Of a stretch of DNA of 33,854 bases, positions 21,728-30,300 are shown in pieces. How positions within the stretch are numbered: the first letter of the stretch is position 1; every line of letters begins with the position of its first letter. Position numbers and translations under genes: made by a program. A model generated the notes under the pieces. That model was not told the DNA's origin. It made no database searches and saw only the letters and a list, made by a program, of their open reading frames with translations. Where the stretch lies: assembly GCF_019331735.1 (NCBI RefSeq), contig NZ_JAHBBH010000026.1, forward strand, positions 1 to 33,854, read 5' to 3'. The stretch comes from Bifidobacterium miconis (GTDB taxonomy: Bacteria; Actinomycetota; Actinomycetes; Actinomycetales; Bifidobacteriaceae).

Positions 21728-23640
21728 TGGGTCAGGATCAATCATCGGTATTTGATCTTGCGGCGGTCGCCGCAGCGTCCAACGGAGGGAACAACGACCC
21801 GCTGCTGCCTCCGGCGCGATTCATCGGCGACCCGCAGAAGCCGAGCAAGATGCCGTACAACAAGTACGTCGCCTACGACAAGCAGGTGCCGTTCGACTAC
21901 CCGCAGCGCACGTGGCCGGGCAAGCGTCTCGAGCGCGCCCCGCGCTGGTGCTCGGTTGACCTGCGCGACGGCAACCAGGCGCTCGTTAACCCGATGGACT
22001 CCGAGCGCAAGCTGCGCTTCTGGAACCTGCTCGTCTCCATGGGCTTCAAGGAGATCGAAGTCGGCTTCCCGTCCGCGTCCGAAACGGACTTCGACTTCAT
22101 CCGCATGCTCATCGAACGCGAGCTGATCCCGGACGACGTGACCATCGTCGTGCTCACGCAGTGCCGCGAGCACCTCATCCGCCGCACGTACGAGGCCCTC
22201 AAGGGCGCCAAGCGCGCGGTCGTGCACTTCTACAACTCCGTGTCCGTGCTGCAGCGCGAGGTCGTCTTCCGCAAGAACAAGGAAGAGATCAAGCAGCTCG
22301 CCATCGACGCGGCCGAACTGTGCAAGCATCTCGAGGGCGAGGCCAAGGGCATCGACCTGTACTACGAGTACAGCCCCGAATCGTTCACCGGCACCGAGCC
22401 GGAGTACGCGGTCGAGGTGTGCAACGCGGTGATCGACGTCATCAAGCCGACCCCCGAGCACAAGATGATCATCAACCTGCCGGCGACCGTGGAAATGACC
22501 ACGCCGAACGTCTTCGCCGACGAGGTCGAGTACGTCTCCAACAACCTCAACGACCGCGATTCGATCGTGCTGTCCCTCCACCCGCACAACGACGAGGGCA
22601 TGGGCGTGGCCGCCACCGAGCTCGCGGTGCTGGCCGGCGCGGACCGCGTCGAGGGCTGCCTGCTCGGCAACGGCGAGCGCACCGGCAACGTCGACCTCGT
22701 CACGCTCGGCCTGAACCTGCTCACGCAGGGCATCGACCCGCAGATCGACTACTCGAACGTGCCGGAGATCCGCAAGACGGTCGAGTACTGCAACCAGATC
22801 AAGATCTCCGAGCGTCACCCGTACGCGGGCAACTTCGTGTTCACCGCGTTCTCCGGCTCGCATCAGGACGCCATCAAGAAGGGCCTCGAGGCCCGTCAGG
22901 TGGCCGCGGACCGCGCCGGCGCCGATCTCGACAGCTTCGTGTGGCTCGTGCCGTACCTGCCGATCGACCCGAAGGACATCGGCCGCACGTACGAGGCGAT
23001 CATCCGCGTCAACTCGCAGTCCGGCAAGGGCGGCATGGCCTACCTGCTCAAGACGAACCACAACCTCGACCTGCCGAAGCGCCTGCAGGTGGAGTTCGAC
23101 AAGATCGTGCAGAAGTACGCGGACGAGACCAAGAAGGAAGTCAAGGACGAGGACATTTGGCGCCTGTTCAAGGACGAGTACCTGCCGGTCGAGGAGTCGG
23201 GCGCGACGGCGGCCGGCGCGGTCGTGGGCGATCACCGCGACGAGAGCCTCGAGCAGTGGGGCCGTCTGAAGCTGCTCAAGGTGTCGGTCTCCTCCGGCGA
23301 GGACGGTTCGGACACCGTGCTCAAGGCGAAGCTGCTCGACCGCGGCGTGGGCGCGTCCAACGCCGGCGAGCCGGTCGTGCGCGAGCTGAGCGGTATCGGC
23401 AACGGCCCGATCGCCGCGTTCATCAACGCGATCTCGAACCTCGGCATCGAAGTGTCGGTGATGGACTACGTCGAGCACACGATGTCCGTCGGCACCGACG
23501 CGATGGCCGCCTCGTACGTCGAGGCACAGGTCGGCGAGGACGCGGAGAGCCAGATCATCTGGGGCGTCGGTATCGACTCCTCGATCATCACCAGCTCGCT
23601 CAAGGCGATCATTTCCGCCGTCAATAGATCGGAACGCTGA
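21727..23640 (+). CDS. leuA: 2-isopropylmalate synthase
   Basis: Condenses acetyl-CoA with 2-ketoisovalerate, the first committed step of leucine synthesis. At 637 residues it is the long actinobacterial (Mycobacterium-like) form with an extended N-terminus. The catalytic TIM barrel has R80-D81-GNQ, metal-binding His285 and His287 in 'LHPHNDEGMG', and 'LLGNGERTGNVDLV' directly after. The C-terminal regulatory domain (about 500-637) that gives leucine feedback inhibition is present: 'GVGASNAGEPVVRELSGIG', then 'VMDYVEHTMSVGTDAMAASYVE'. Start ATG 21727 follows AGGAGG by 4 nt; a GTG at 21724 is too close to that site. It is monocistronic, bounded by a perfect 19-bp terminator hairpin. Confidence 0.97.
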   Translation: MGQDQSSVFDLAAVAAASNGGNNDPLLPPARFIGDPQKPSKMPYNKYVAYDKQVPFDYPQRTWPGKRLERAPRWCSVDLRDGNQALVNPMDSERKLRFWNLLVSMGFKEIEVGFPSASETDFDFIRMLIERELIPDDVTIVVLTQCREHLIRRTYEALKGAKRAVVHFYNSVSVLQREVVFRKNKEEIKQLAIDAAELCKHLEGEAKGIDLYYEYSPESFTGTEPEYAVEVCNAVIDVIKPTPEHKMIINLPATVEMTTPNVFADEVEYVSNNLNDRDSIVLSLHPHNDEGMGVAATELAVLAGADRVEGCLLGNGERTGNVDLVTLGLNLLTQGIDPQIDYSNVPEIRKTVEYCNQIKISERHPYAGNFVFTAFSGSHQDAIKKGLEARQVAADRAGADLDSFVWLVPYLPIDPKDIGRTYEAIIRVNSQSGKGGMAYLLKTNHNLDLPKRLQVEFDKIVQKYADETKKEVKDEDIWRLFKDEYLPVEESGATAAGAVVGDHRDESLEQWGRLKLLKVSVSSGEDGSDTVLKAKLLDRGVGASNAGEPVVRELSGIGNGPIAAFINAISNLGIEVSVMDYVEHTMSVGTDAMAASYVEAQVGEDAESQIIWGVGIDSSIITSSLKAIISAVNRSER

Positions 23641-23731
23641 CTTCCGTCAGCGTGCTGTGCCCAGCGCGTCGTGACTGACGGCGCTCCGGCTGCGAACAGT
23701 CCACTGGATTGTTCGTCGGAACGCTGATCTC

Positions 23732-23774
23732 ATACGCAAGAAGCCCCCTCGATGTGAGGGGGCTTCTTGCGTAT
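23732..23774. terminator. Bidirectional terminator between leuA and the IclR regulator
   Basis: A perfect 19-bp inverted repeat (23732-23750 with 23756-23774), loop GATGT, with a core of CCCCCTC/GAGGGGG. It lies at the junction of two convergent genes and would serve both. Confidence 0.92.
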
Positions 23775-23811
23775 TTGCAGTCAACGGGTTATCGCCGGTC
23801 CGCGGTGAAGC

Positions 23812-24711
23812 TCAGCGCCCGGACGATGCCTTGATGAGCGCGTCGGTGAGGTACTTGCCGGCGGCCATCACCAGCGGCGCGTAGCGGCGGCCGGGCGCGT
23901 TGCCCATGCGGCCGGACGGGCCGGAAATCGAGATCGCGGCGATCACCTGGCCGGACGCGTTGCGGATCGGCGCGGAGATCGAGCACACGCCCTCCTCGCG
24001 TTCGTTCACCGATTCGCTCCAGCCGCGCTTGCGCACGGCCGCCAGCGCGGCGGCGCTGAACTTCGCGTGGCGCAGGCCTTGGTGCATGCGGTCGGAATCC
24101 TCCCACGCGAGCAGGATCTGCGCGGCGGAACCGGCCTCCATCGACAGCATCGCGCCGACGGGAATCGAATCGCGCAGGCCGGACGCGCGCTCCACGGCGG
24201 CGATGCACACGCGCTGGTCGCCCTGACGGCGGTAGATCTGCGCGGATTCGCCCGTGCGGTCAAGCAGCGTCTGCAGGATCGGGCCGGCCGCGGTGAGCAG
24301 TCGGTCCTCGCCGGCGGCGGCCGCGAGCTCGGCGAAGCGCGAGCCGAGCGCGAAGCGGCTGTGCTGGTCGCGCAGCACGAAACGATGACGTTCAAGCGCG
24401 ATCGCGAGACGGTGCGCGGTCGGGCGCGCCAGTCCGGTCGCGGCGACGAGCTGTCCGAGCGTGGCCGGACCGGACTCGAGCGCGTCGAGGATTTTTACGG
24501 TTTTGTCGAGCACGCCGACGCCGGAGTGGATTTCGCCGTCGTTTGCGGGCGCATCGGTCGCGTCGGACGCGTCTGTTGCGTTCGCGTCCGCATCCGTCGT
24601 GTCGGCGGCGCCGTCCATGCGATCGTCCGGCTCGTTGGGCTCATGCAATGGCTCGTTCAGCGGCTCGTTCGGCTCGCCGGCCATGGTGCTGTCTGCATTG
24701 GAGGAAGTCAT
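23812..24711 (-). CDS. IclR-family regulator, NdgR/LtbR type
   Basis: A 299-residue regulator closely resembling actinobacterial NdgR (Streptomyces) and LtbR (Corynebacterium), which control leuCD and related genes. The core 'GVGVLDKTVKILDALESG' begins near residue 64; the winged HTH is about 82-105 ('ATLGQLVAATGLARPTAHRL'). The effector domain has 'GESAQIYRRQGDQRVCIAAVERASGLRDSIPVG' and 'GVCSISAPIRN'. The first 60 residues are a low-complexity extension with NEPL/HEP repeats and a DATDASDATDA stretch, absent from NdgR. It is divergent from leuC, exactly the LtbR arrangement. The ATG at 24711 lies 8 nt after a CATAAT -10 with no ribosome site, so the mRNA is probably leaderless. Confidence 0.9.
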   Translation of the reverse strand: MTSSNADSTMAGEPNEPLNEPLHEPNEPDDRMDGAADTTDADANATDASDATDAPANDGEIHSGVGVLDKTVKILDALESGPATLGQLVAATGLARPTAHRLAIALERHRFVLRDQHSRFALGSRFAELAAAAGEDRLLTAAGPILQTLLDRTGESAQIYRRQGDQRVCIAAVERASGLRDSIPVGAMLSMEAGSAAQILLAWEDSDRMHQGLRHAKFSAAALAAVRKRGWSESVNEREEGVCSISAPIRNASGQVIAAISISGPSGRMGNAPGRRYAPLVMAAGKYLTDALIKASSGR

Positions 24712-24719
24712 AGTGGTCG

Positions 24720-24748
24720 ATTATGCCATCTCACATAGTGAAACGCAA
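24720..24748 (-). promoter_or_regulatory. Leaderless promoter and operator of the IclR gene
   Basis: On the minus strand: -35 TTGCGT (24743-24748), exactly 17 bp, -10 CATAAT (24720-24725). The start codon begins 9 nt downstream of the -10 end, about where transcription should begin. The spacer holds TCAC-N3-GTGA (24731-24741), a small palindrome suited to autoregulation. No ribosome site lies between -10 and ATG. Confidence 0.72.
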
Positions 24749-24932
24749 AACGCGTATTCCTCGCTCGTGTTGTAATTCACGTCGTCGATGTGCGGCTCGG
24801 GCGCGCCGGTGTCCGTGACGCATCTCATATACCGGCCTTGCCGGTCGTTTCCCCGGGCTCGAACCATAGGCTATATACCACGAAGGACGCGAGAGTACAA
24901 GACCTCGCGGAAAAAATTAGGAGGAATTCCGA

Positions 24933-26336
24933 ATGGGAACGACACTGGCCGAGAAGGTCTGGGCCGATCATTTGGTACGCAAGGGCAGCGATGGCGCACC
25001 CGATCTGCTGTACATCGACCTGATGCTCATGCACGAGGTCACCAGCCCGCAGGCGTTCGAGGGCCTCCGACTGGCCGGCCGCAAGCCGCGTCACGTGGAT
25101 CAGCTCATCGCCACCGAGGATCACAACACGCCGACCGTCGACATCGACCGACCGAATCCGGACAAGACGAGCGCGCTGCAGCTGAGCACGCTCGAGAAGA
25201 ACTGCAAGGAGTTCGGCGTGCGCCTGCACCCGCTGGGCGACGCCGATCAGGGCATCGTGCACGCGTTCGCGCCGATCCTTGGCCTCACGCAGCCGGGCAT
25301 GACGATCGTGTGCGGCGACTCGCACACCTCGACGCACGGCGCGTTCGGCGCGCTGGCGTTCGGCATCGGCACGTCCGAGGTCGAACATGTGATGGCGACG
25401 CAGACGCTGTCGCTCAAGCCGTTCAAGACCATGGCGATCAACGTCAACGGCGAGCTGCCGGCCGACGCGACCGCCAAGGACGTCATTCTCGCGATCATCG
25501 CGAAGATCGGCACCGGCGGCGGCCAGGGCCACGTGATCGAGTACCGCGGCGACGCGATCCGCAAGATGAGCATGGACGAGCGCATGACGATCTGCAACAT
25601 GTCGATCGAGGCCGGCGCTCGCGCCGGCATGATCGCGCCCGACGAGACGACGTTCGAGTACCTCAAGGGCCGTCCGCACGCGCCGGAGGGTGAGATGTGG
25701 GACCGCGCGGTCGAGTACTGGAAGACACTCAAGACCGACGACGACGCCGTCTTCGACAAGGTCGTGGACATTGACGCGACCAAGCTCGGACCCTACGTGA
25801 CGTGGGGCACCAACCCCGGTCAGGGTCTGCCGATCACGGCGAACGTGCCGGTGCCGAGCGAGATCGCGGACGCGACCAAGCGCGCCGCCGCCGAGCGCGC
25901 GCTCAAGTACATGGATCTCGAGCCGGGCACGCCGATCAAGAGCATCCCGGTCGACACCGTGTTCATCGGCTCGTGCACGAACGGTCGCATCGACGACCTG
26001 CGCGCGGCCGCGGCGATCATGAAGGGCCATCACAAGGCCAAGTCGATCCACCGCGTGCTCGTCGTGCCGGCCTCGTCCCGCGTGCGCCTGCAGGCCGAGA
26101 AGGAAGGACTTGACAAGATCTTCAAGGACTTCGGCGCGGAATGGCGCAACGCCGGCTGCTCGATGTGCCTCGGCATGAACCCCGACAAGCTCGTACCCGA
26201 CGAGCGTTCGATCTCGACGTCGAACCGCAACTTCGAGGGCCGTCAGGGCAAGGGGTCGCGCACGCACCTCGCCTCGCCGCAGGTCGCCGCCGCCACCGCC
26301 ATCCGCGGCACGATCTCCTCGCCGGCCGACCTGTAA
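24933..26336 (+). CDS. leuC: 3-isopropylmalate dehydratase large subunit
   Basis: Aconitase-family large subunit; with LeuD it isomerises 2- to 3-isopropylmalate. The 467-residue length is normal. Visible features: '[11 protein letters not shown]' start, '[19 protein letters not shown]', '[26 protein letters not shown]', and the 4Fe-4S cysteines in '[13 protein letters not shown]' and '[15 protein letters not shown]'. ATG 24933 has AGGAGG 9 nt upstream. The 221-bp region divergent from the IclR gene holds a TATATA -10-like hexamer (24872-24877) without a clear -35 and a small ACCGGC/GCCGGT hairpin near 24832-24846. Regulation by the adjacent IclR protein is likely by analogy with LtbR. Confidence 0.97.
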   Translation: MGTTLAEKVWADHLVRKGSDGAPDLLYIDLMLMHEVTSPQAFEGLRLAGRKPRHVDQLIATEDHNTPTVDIDRPNPDKTSALQLSTLEKNCKEFGVRLHPLGDADQGIVHAFAPILGLTQPGMTIVCGDSHTSTHGAFGALAFGIGTSEVEHVMATQTLSLKPFKTMAINVNGELPADATAKDVILAIIAKIGTGGGQGHVIEYRGDAIRKMSMDERMTICNMSIEAGARAGMIAPDETTFEYLKGRPHAPEGEMWDRAVEYWKTLKTDDDAVFDKVVDIDATKLGPYVTWGTNPGQGLPITANVPVPSEIADATKRAAAERALKYMDLEPGTPIKSIPVDTVFIGSCTNGRIDDLRAAAAIMKGHHKAKSIHRVLVVPASSRVRLQAEKEGLDKIFKDFGAEWRNAGCSMCLGMNPDKLVPDERSISTSNRNFEGRQGKGSRTHLASPQVAAATAIRGTISSPADL

Positions 26337-26350
26337 CACATCCCATCCCA

Positions 26351-26399
26351 CCTTGGCCCCCTCTGTTGAGGGGGCTGTCACCGACAGGTGACTGGGGGA
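26351..26399 (-). repeat. Double-hairpin dispersed repeat, copy C (diverged)
   Basis: On the minus strand it reads CCCCCAGTCAC...GTGACAG followed by GCCCCCTC-AACA-GAGGGGGC, the same two-hairpin plan as copies A, B and D but with different stem sequences, i.e. compensating changes. It lies in the 122-bp leuC-leuD gap and could lower leuD expression or shape mRNA processing. Confidence 0.75.
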
Positions 26400-26458
26400 G
26401 AGAAAGAGCAACAAGCTTGTCTGCCCTCGTGACAGAGGGCATCAGAAAGAGAAAACGT

Positions 26459-27145
26459 ATGGAAAAACTCACCACCTTGACCGGCGTGGGCGTGCCGCTG
26501 CGCCGCTCCAACGTCGACACTGACCAGATCATTCCGGCCGTGTTCCTGAAGCGCGTCACCAAGACCGGCTTCGACGACGCGCTGTTCTATGCATGGCGCC
26601 GCAACCCGGACTTCGTGCTCAACAAGCCCGAATATGCGAAGGGCCAGATTCTCGTCGCCGGGCCGGACTTCGGCATCGGCTCCTCGCGCGAGCACGCCGT
26701 GTGGGCGCTGCATGACTACGGTTTCCGCGTGGTCATCGCGCCGCGCTTCGCCGACATCTTCTACGGCAACACCGCGAAGAACGGCGTGCTGGCGGCGATC
26801 ATGCCGCAGGAGTCCGTCGAGCTGCTGTGGAAGCTGCTCGAGGAGGAGCCGGGCCGCACGATGACCGTCTCGCTCGAGGACCGCACCGTGACCTGCGGCG
26901 ACGTGACGTTGCCGTTCGAGGTCAACGACTACGTGCGCTGGCGTCTGATGAACGGCTACGACGACATCGACCTGACGCTCCAGCATGAGGACGACATCGC
27001 CGCGTACGAGAAGATGCGCGCCGAAAAGTTCCCGTTCAAGCCCAAGACCATCCCGGCCAAGCACTGGCCGGAGGAGCCCATCGCCTCCGCCCGCGAGCCC
27101 GAAGACGAGCCGGCTTGGCCGGGTCCGATCGCCGATCGCGACTAG
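26459..27145 (+). CDS. leuD: 3-isopropylmalate dehydratase small subunit
   Basis: The 228-residue swivel-domain partner of LeuC. Conserved stretches: '[23 protein letters not shown]' at residues about 11-33, '[31 protein letters not shown]' at about 70-100 and '[11 protein letters not shown]'. The C-terminus '[23 protein letters not shown]' is a longer Pro/Glu-rich tail than in E. coli LeuD (about 200 residues). ATG 26459 has only a weak AAAGAGA purine stretch upstream. The 122-bp gap to leuC holds repeat copy C; the downstream side holds copy D and a strong terminator. leuB is not in the window. Confidence 0.96.
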   Translation: MEKLTTLTGVGVPLRRSNVDTDQIIPAVFLKRVTKTGFDDALFYAWRRNPDFVLNKPEYAKGQILVAGPDFGIGSSREHAVWALHDYGFRVVIAPRFADIFYGNTAKNGVLAAIMPQESVELLWKLLEEEPGRTMTVSLEDRTVTCGDVTLPFEVNDYVRWRLMNGYDDIDLTLQHEDDIAAYEKMRAEKFPFKPKTIPAKHWPEEPIASAREPEDEPAWPGPIADRD

Positions 27146-27165
27146 TACGCCAGGTTGATCTGCCT

Positions 27166-27233
27166 CATTCCTTTTTCTCGGCTCCCCTTGTCAGGGGAGC
27201 TGTCACGAAGTGACTGAGGGGTAGTCAGAACCT
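27166..27233 (-). repeat. Double-hairpin dispersed repeat, copy D
   Basis: The reverse complement matches copy B (13392-13459) over 68 bp with about five mismatches, including both stems and the flanking CTGACTA and AAAAGGAATG. The opposite orientation and 13.7-kb distance show this is a mobile or amplified element rather than a local duplication. Confidence 0.9.
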
Positions 27234-27273
27234 ATTTCATTAAGTCCGGTACAGTGCTGGACGTCTTTTCCTC

Positions 27274-27307
27274 AAGCCCCCTTTTCAAGAAGGGGGCTTT
27301 TGTTTTT
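27274..27307 (+). terminator. Rho-independent terminator of leuCD
   Basis: AAGCCCCCTT (27274-27283) pairs perfectly with AAGGGGGCTT (27290-27299), loop TTCAAG, followed by a T-rich tract TTTTGTTTTTG. The best intrinsic terminator in the window. Confidence 0.95.
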
Positions 27308-27390
27308 GTCCGGTTATGAAAGACAGGTGTTACTGTCGGAAGGCAGTGGCCGACAGCACACGGGACAGAACGGACATGGAAGGGGCCAGT

Positions 27391-30300
27391 ATGGGTTTTG
27401 GTTCGCGCAAGGGCAGGCCCTCGTACCGGGACATCGCGAAGTTCCTCGGCCTGTACGGAGACGGCCGCGGCACGGGAGACGTCGACGATGACGACGATGA
27501 GTACGGCTACGACGATTACGACGACTACGGCGAGGACGCCGGCGTCACCTACGGCGGTTCGCGCTCCCTCAGCGAAGCCGTCCCGGACAAGACGCTTCGG
27601 CATCTCGCCGGCAACGCCTACTGGCGCGCGCAGGACGTCATCGACTCCGGTCGCATGCACGAATGCACGAGCGCCCCGATCGCACAGGGCATCGAACTGG
27701 CCGCGCTCGTCGCCAGCACGTACGAGTCGGAGGATGACTACCGCGTCTGGGCCGACATCGACGCGCGCGCCCACGACGTCGTCAAAGCGCACTGCACCTG
27801 CCCCGCGTTCGACCGTTCGACCAGCGGATACTGCAAGCACGTCATCGCGCTGATCATGCACTACAACCAGGCCGCATACGAGTTCCGCAACATTCCCGGT
27901 TCCGCGGCGGACGAGGTCGAACGCAAGGCGTCGGCGGCCACGTCCCGTCCGCTCGCCCTGTTCATGCGCCAACGCGACGACGCGCTCGCCCAAGCCTCCA
28001 AGGATCGTCAGCTCGGCCTGCTCAAGGAAATCAGCAAGATCGCCGACGCCGGCGGCACGGCGGGCGGCAACTCGGCCGGCGCGCAAGCCGTCCGCACCAT
28101 GCCGCCGAACAGCGTCGGCCTGCGTGTGGGCGTGTCCGCAGCGTACGGCGACGGTTGGGACGTGCGCCTGCGCATCGTCGTGCACGGGACGGGCGTCTCG
28201 TACGTGGTCAAGAACATCGCCGGCCTGCTGCAGGCCGTGCGCGGCCGCGAGTTCGTCTCTTACGGCAAGAAGCTGGCGTTCGTGCATACGCGCGAGGCGT
28301 TCGACGAACGGTCCCGCCGCGTGCTCGACCTGATCGGCAGGGCGGTGCGCATTCGCGCCAGCGTCGGCGGCGACGATCCGTACCGTTCGTACTATCGCCG
28401 CAAATCGGACGATGCCGAACTGCGGCTGTCCGACGACGAGATCGTCGAACTGTTCGATCTGTACGCCGGCGCCGACGACACGATCGACTACGCACCGGAT
28501 GGACGGTTCATGCTGCCGTCGCTGCCGACCCGCGTCGTCGCCGGGGATCCGGATCCCGGACTGTCCGTCGTGCCGGTGACCGATCGGCCGGTGAACGGAC
28601 AACGCACGCTGTCCGGCATGCCGGGCGCCGACGAGGCAAACGCCGAACCGAAGATCACCGGATACGCGATCCGCCACACGCAGTGCGTGGAGGCGGTCGT
28701 CGCCGGCGAATCGTCGTCGTACATGATCGTGCGGCCGTTGCCGCGATCCGTGATCGAAGCCGACGACGCGACGTTTGCGAACGTGAGCGTCGAGTCGCGC
28801 GCGCTCGGCCGGCAGACCGCCATGTTCGCGCGGGAGCACGGTGGCGTGAGCCCGGCTGTCATCTACCGCTGCGGCGACGCGATGGCCGAACGCGGCGAAC
28901 TGCTGCAACTGCTGTGCGGCAGCAACGACCAGTCGACGATGATGCTCAACGCGGCCGACGCCGACCTGTTCGCGCGCACCGTGCTGCCCGATCTGGTCGC
29001 GCCCGAATCCCCGCAGCCCAACGCGGATGGTCTCGCCGACGTCGGGCATACGGCCGAGGATCGGTCAGCCGGTGTGGCTACGCAGGCCGACGGGCGGGTT
29101 CCCGAAGATGGGCCCCATGGCGATGGCGGCACCGGTCTCGTTCGTGCCGGCAAGGACCAGCCCGACAGCGATGCAGCCGAGGGGAAAGAAGCCGGTCCGT
29201 CCGCGGAACCGGCGCTGTCCGTCGACGTGCCTGACTCGCTGCGTCGGCTCATGCGCGTGCCCTGCCGCATCGCGTTCTACTTCGATCGCGACCAGCATGG
29301 CATCTCCTGCGATGCGCGCGCCTACTACGGCACCGACATGTTCCACGTCTTCGACGGCATCGGCCGCACTCCCGCCGACGCGCGGCGCGACAAGGACACG
29401 GAACGGCTCGCCGTCGAAGCAGTGCTCCACTACTTCCCGCGCCCGGCAGGCCCCGTCGCGCTGCTGCCCGACGATGACGACGAGGCGATCTATAAGCTGC
29501 TCACCGAAGGCCTCACCGTGTTCCGCGGCCTCGGCGACGTGTACGCGACCCCCGCGTTCGACGGCATGACGGCCATGCCGCGGCCCACCATCAGGTTCGG
29601 GCTGTCCGTTGCATCCGATCTGGTGCGCATCTCGCCGATCGCCGACGAAATCGACCCGGCCGACGTGCCCGCGCTGCTCGCGGCGTATCGCAGGAAACGT
29701 CGGTTCCACCGGCTCGGCAACGGCGCGTTCGTCGACCTGCGCAACGTCGACGCGACCGCCGTCGACGACCTGTCCGCCGATCTCGGCATCAAACCGTCCG
29801 ATTTCGAGCGGGGCGCGATCGACGTGCCCGCATACGAGGCGTACTATCTCGACCACGAGGTCGACGACGCGGGCAAGGACGACAGTTTCCGCACCTATCT
29901 GAACGGCCTGCGCGTGATCGACCCGGCCACATACCGTGTGCCGGATGCGCTCGCGAATGTGCTGCGACCGTATCAGGCCGAGGGATTCCGCTGGCTCAAT
30001 GCGGTGTGCGACAAGGGATTCGGCGGCATCCTCGCCGACGAGATGGGTCTCGGCAAGTCCGTGCAGCTGCTCTCGTTCCTGCTCGCCCGGCAGGCCGAAT
30101 CGCGGGTGGCGCATCAGCCGAGCCTGATCGTGTGCCCGGCGTCGCTTGTGTACAACTGGGCGGCCGAAGCGGCCAAATTCGCGCCCGATCTGCGTGTGGA
30201 AACCGTCGCCGGCGGCAAGGCGTCCCGACGCGCGCTGCTTGACCGCATTCGGCTCGTACAGGCGCACGACGGGGCAGACGGTGCGGATGCCGCCGATGCG

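Noticed and set aside
24752..24932. Riboswitch or leucine attenuator upstream of leuC
   Set aside because: No Leu-rich leader peptide, T-box motif or terminator/antiterminator pair was found; only a small GC hairpin.
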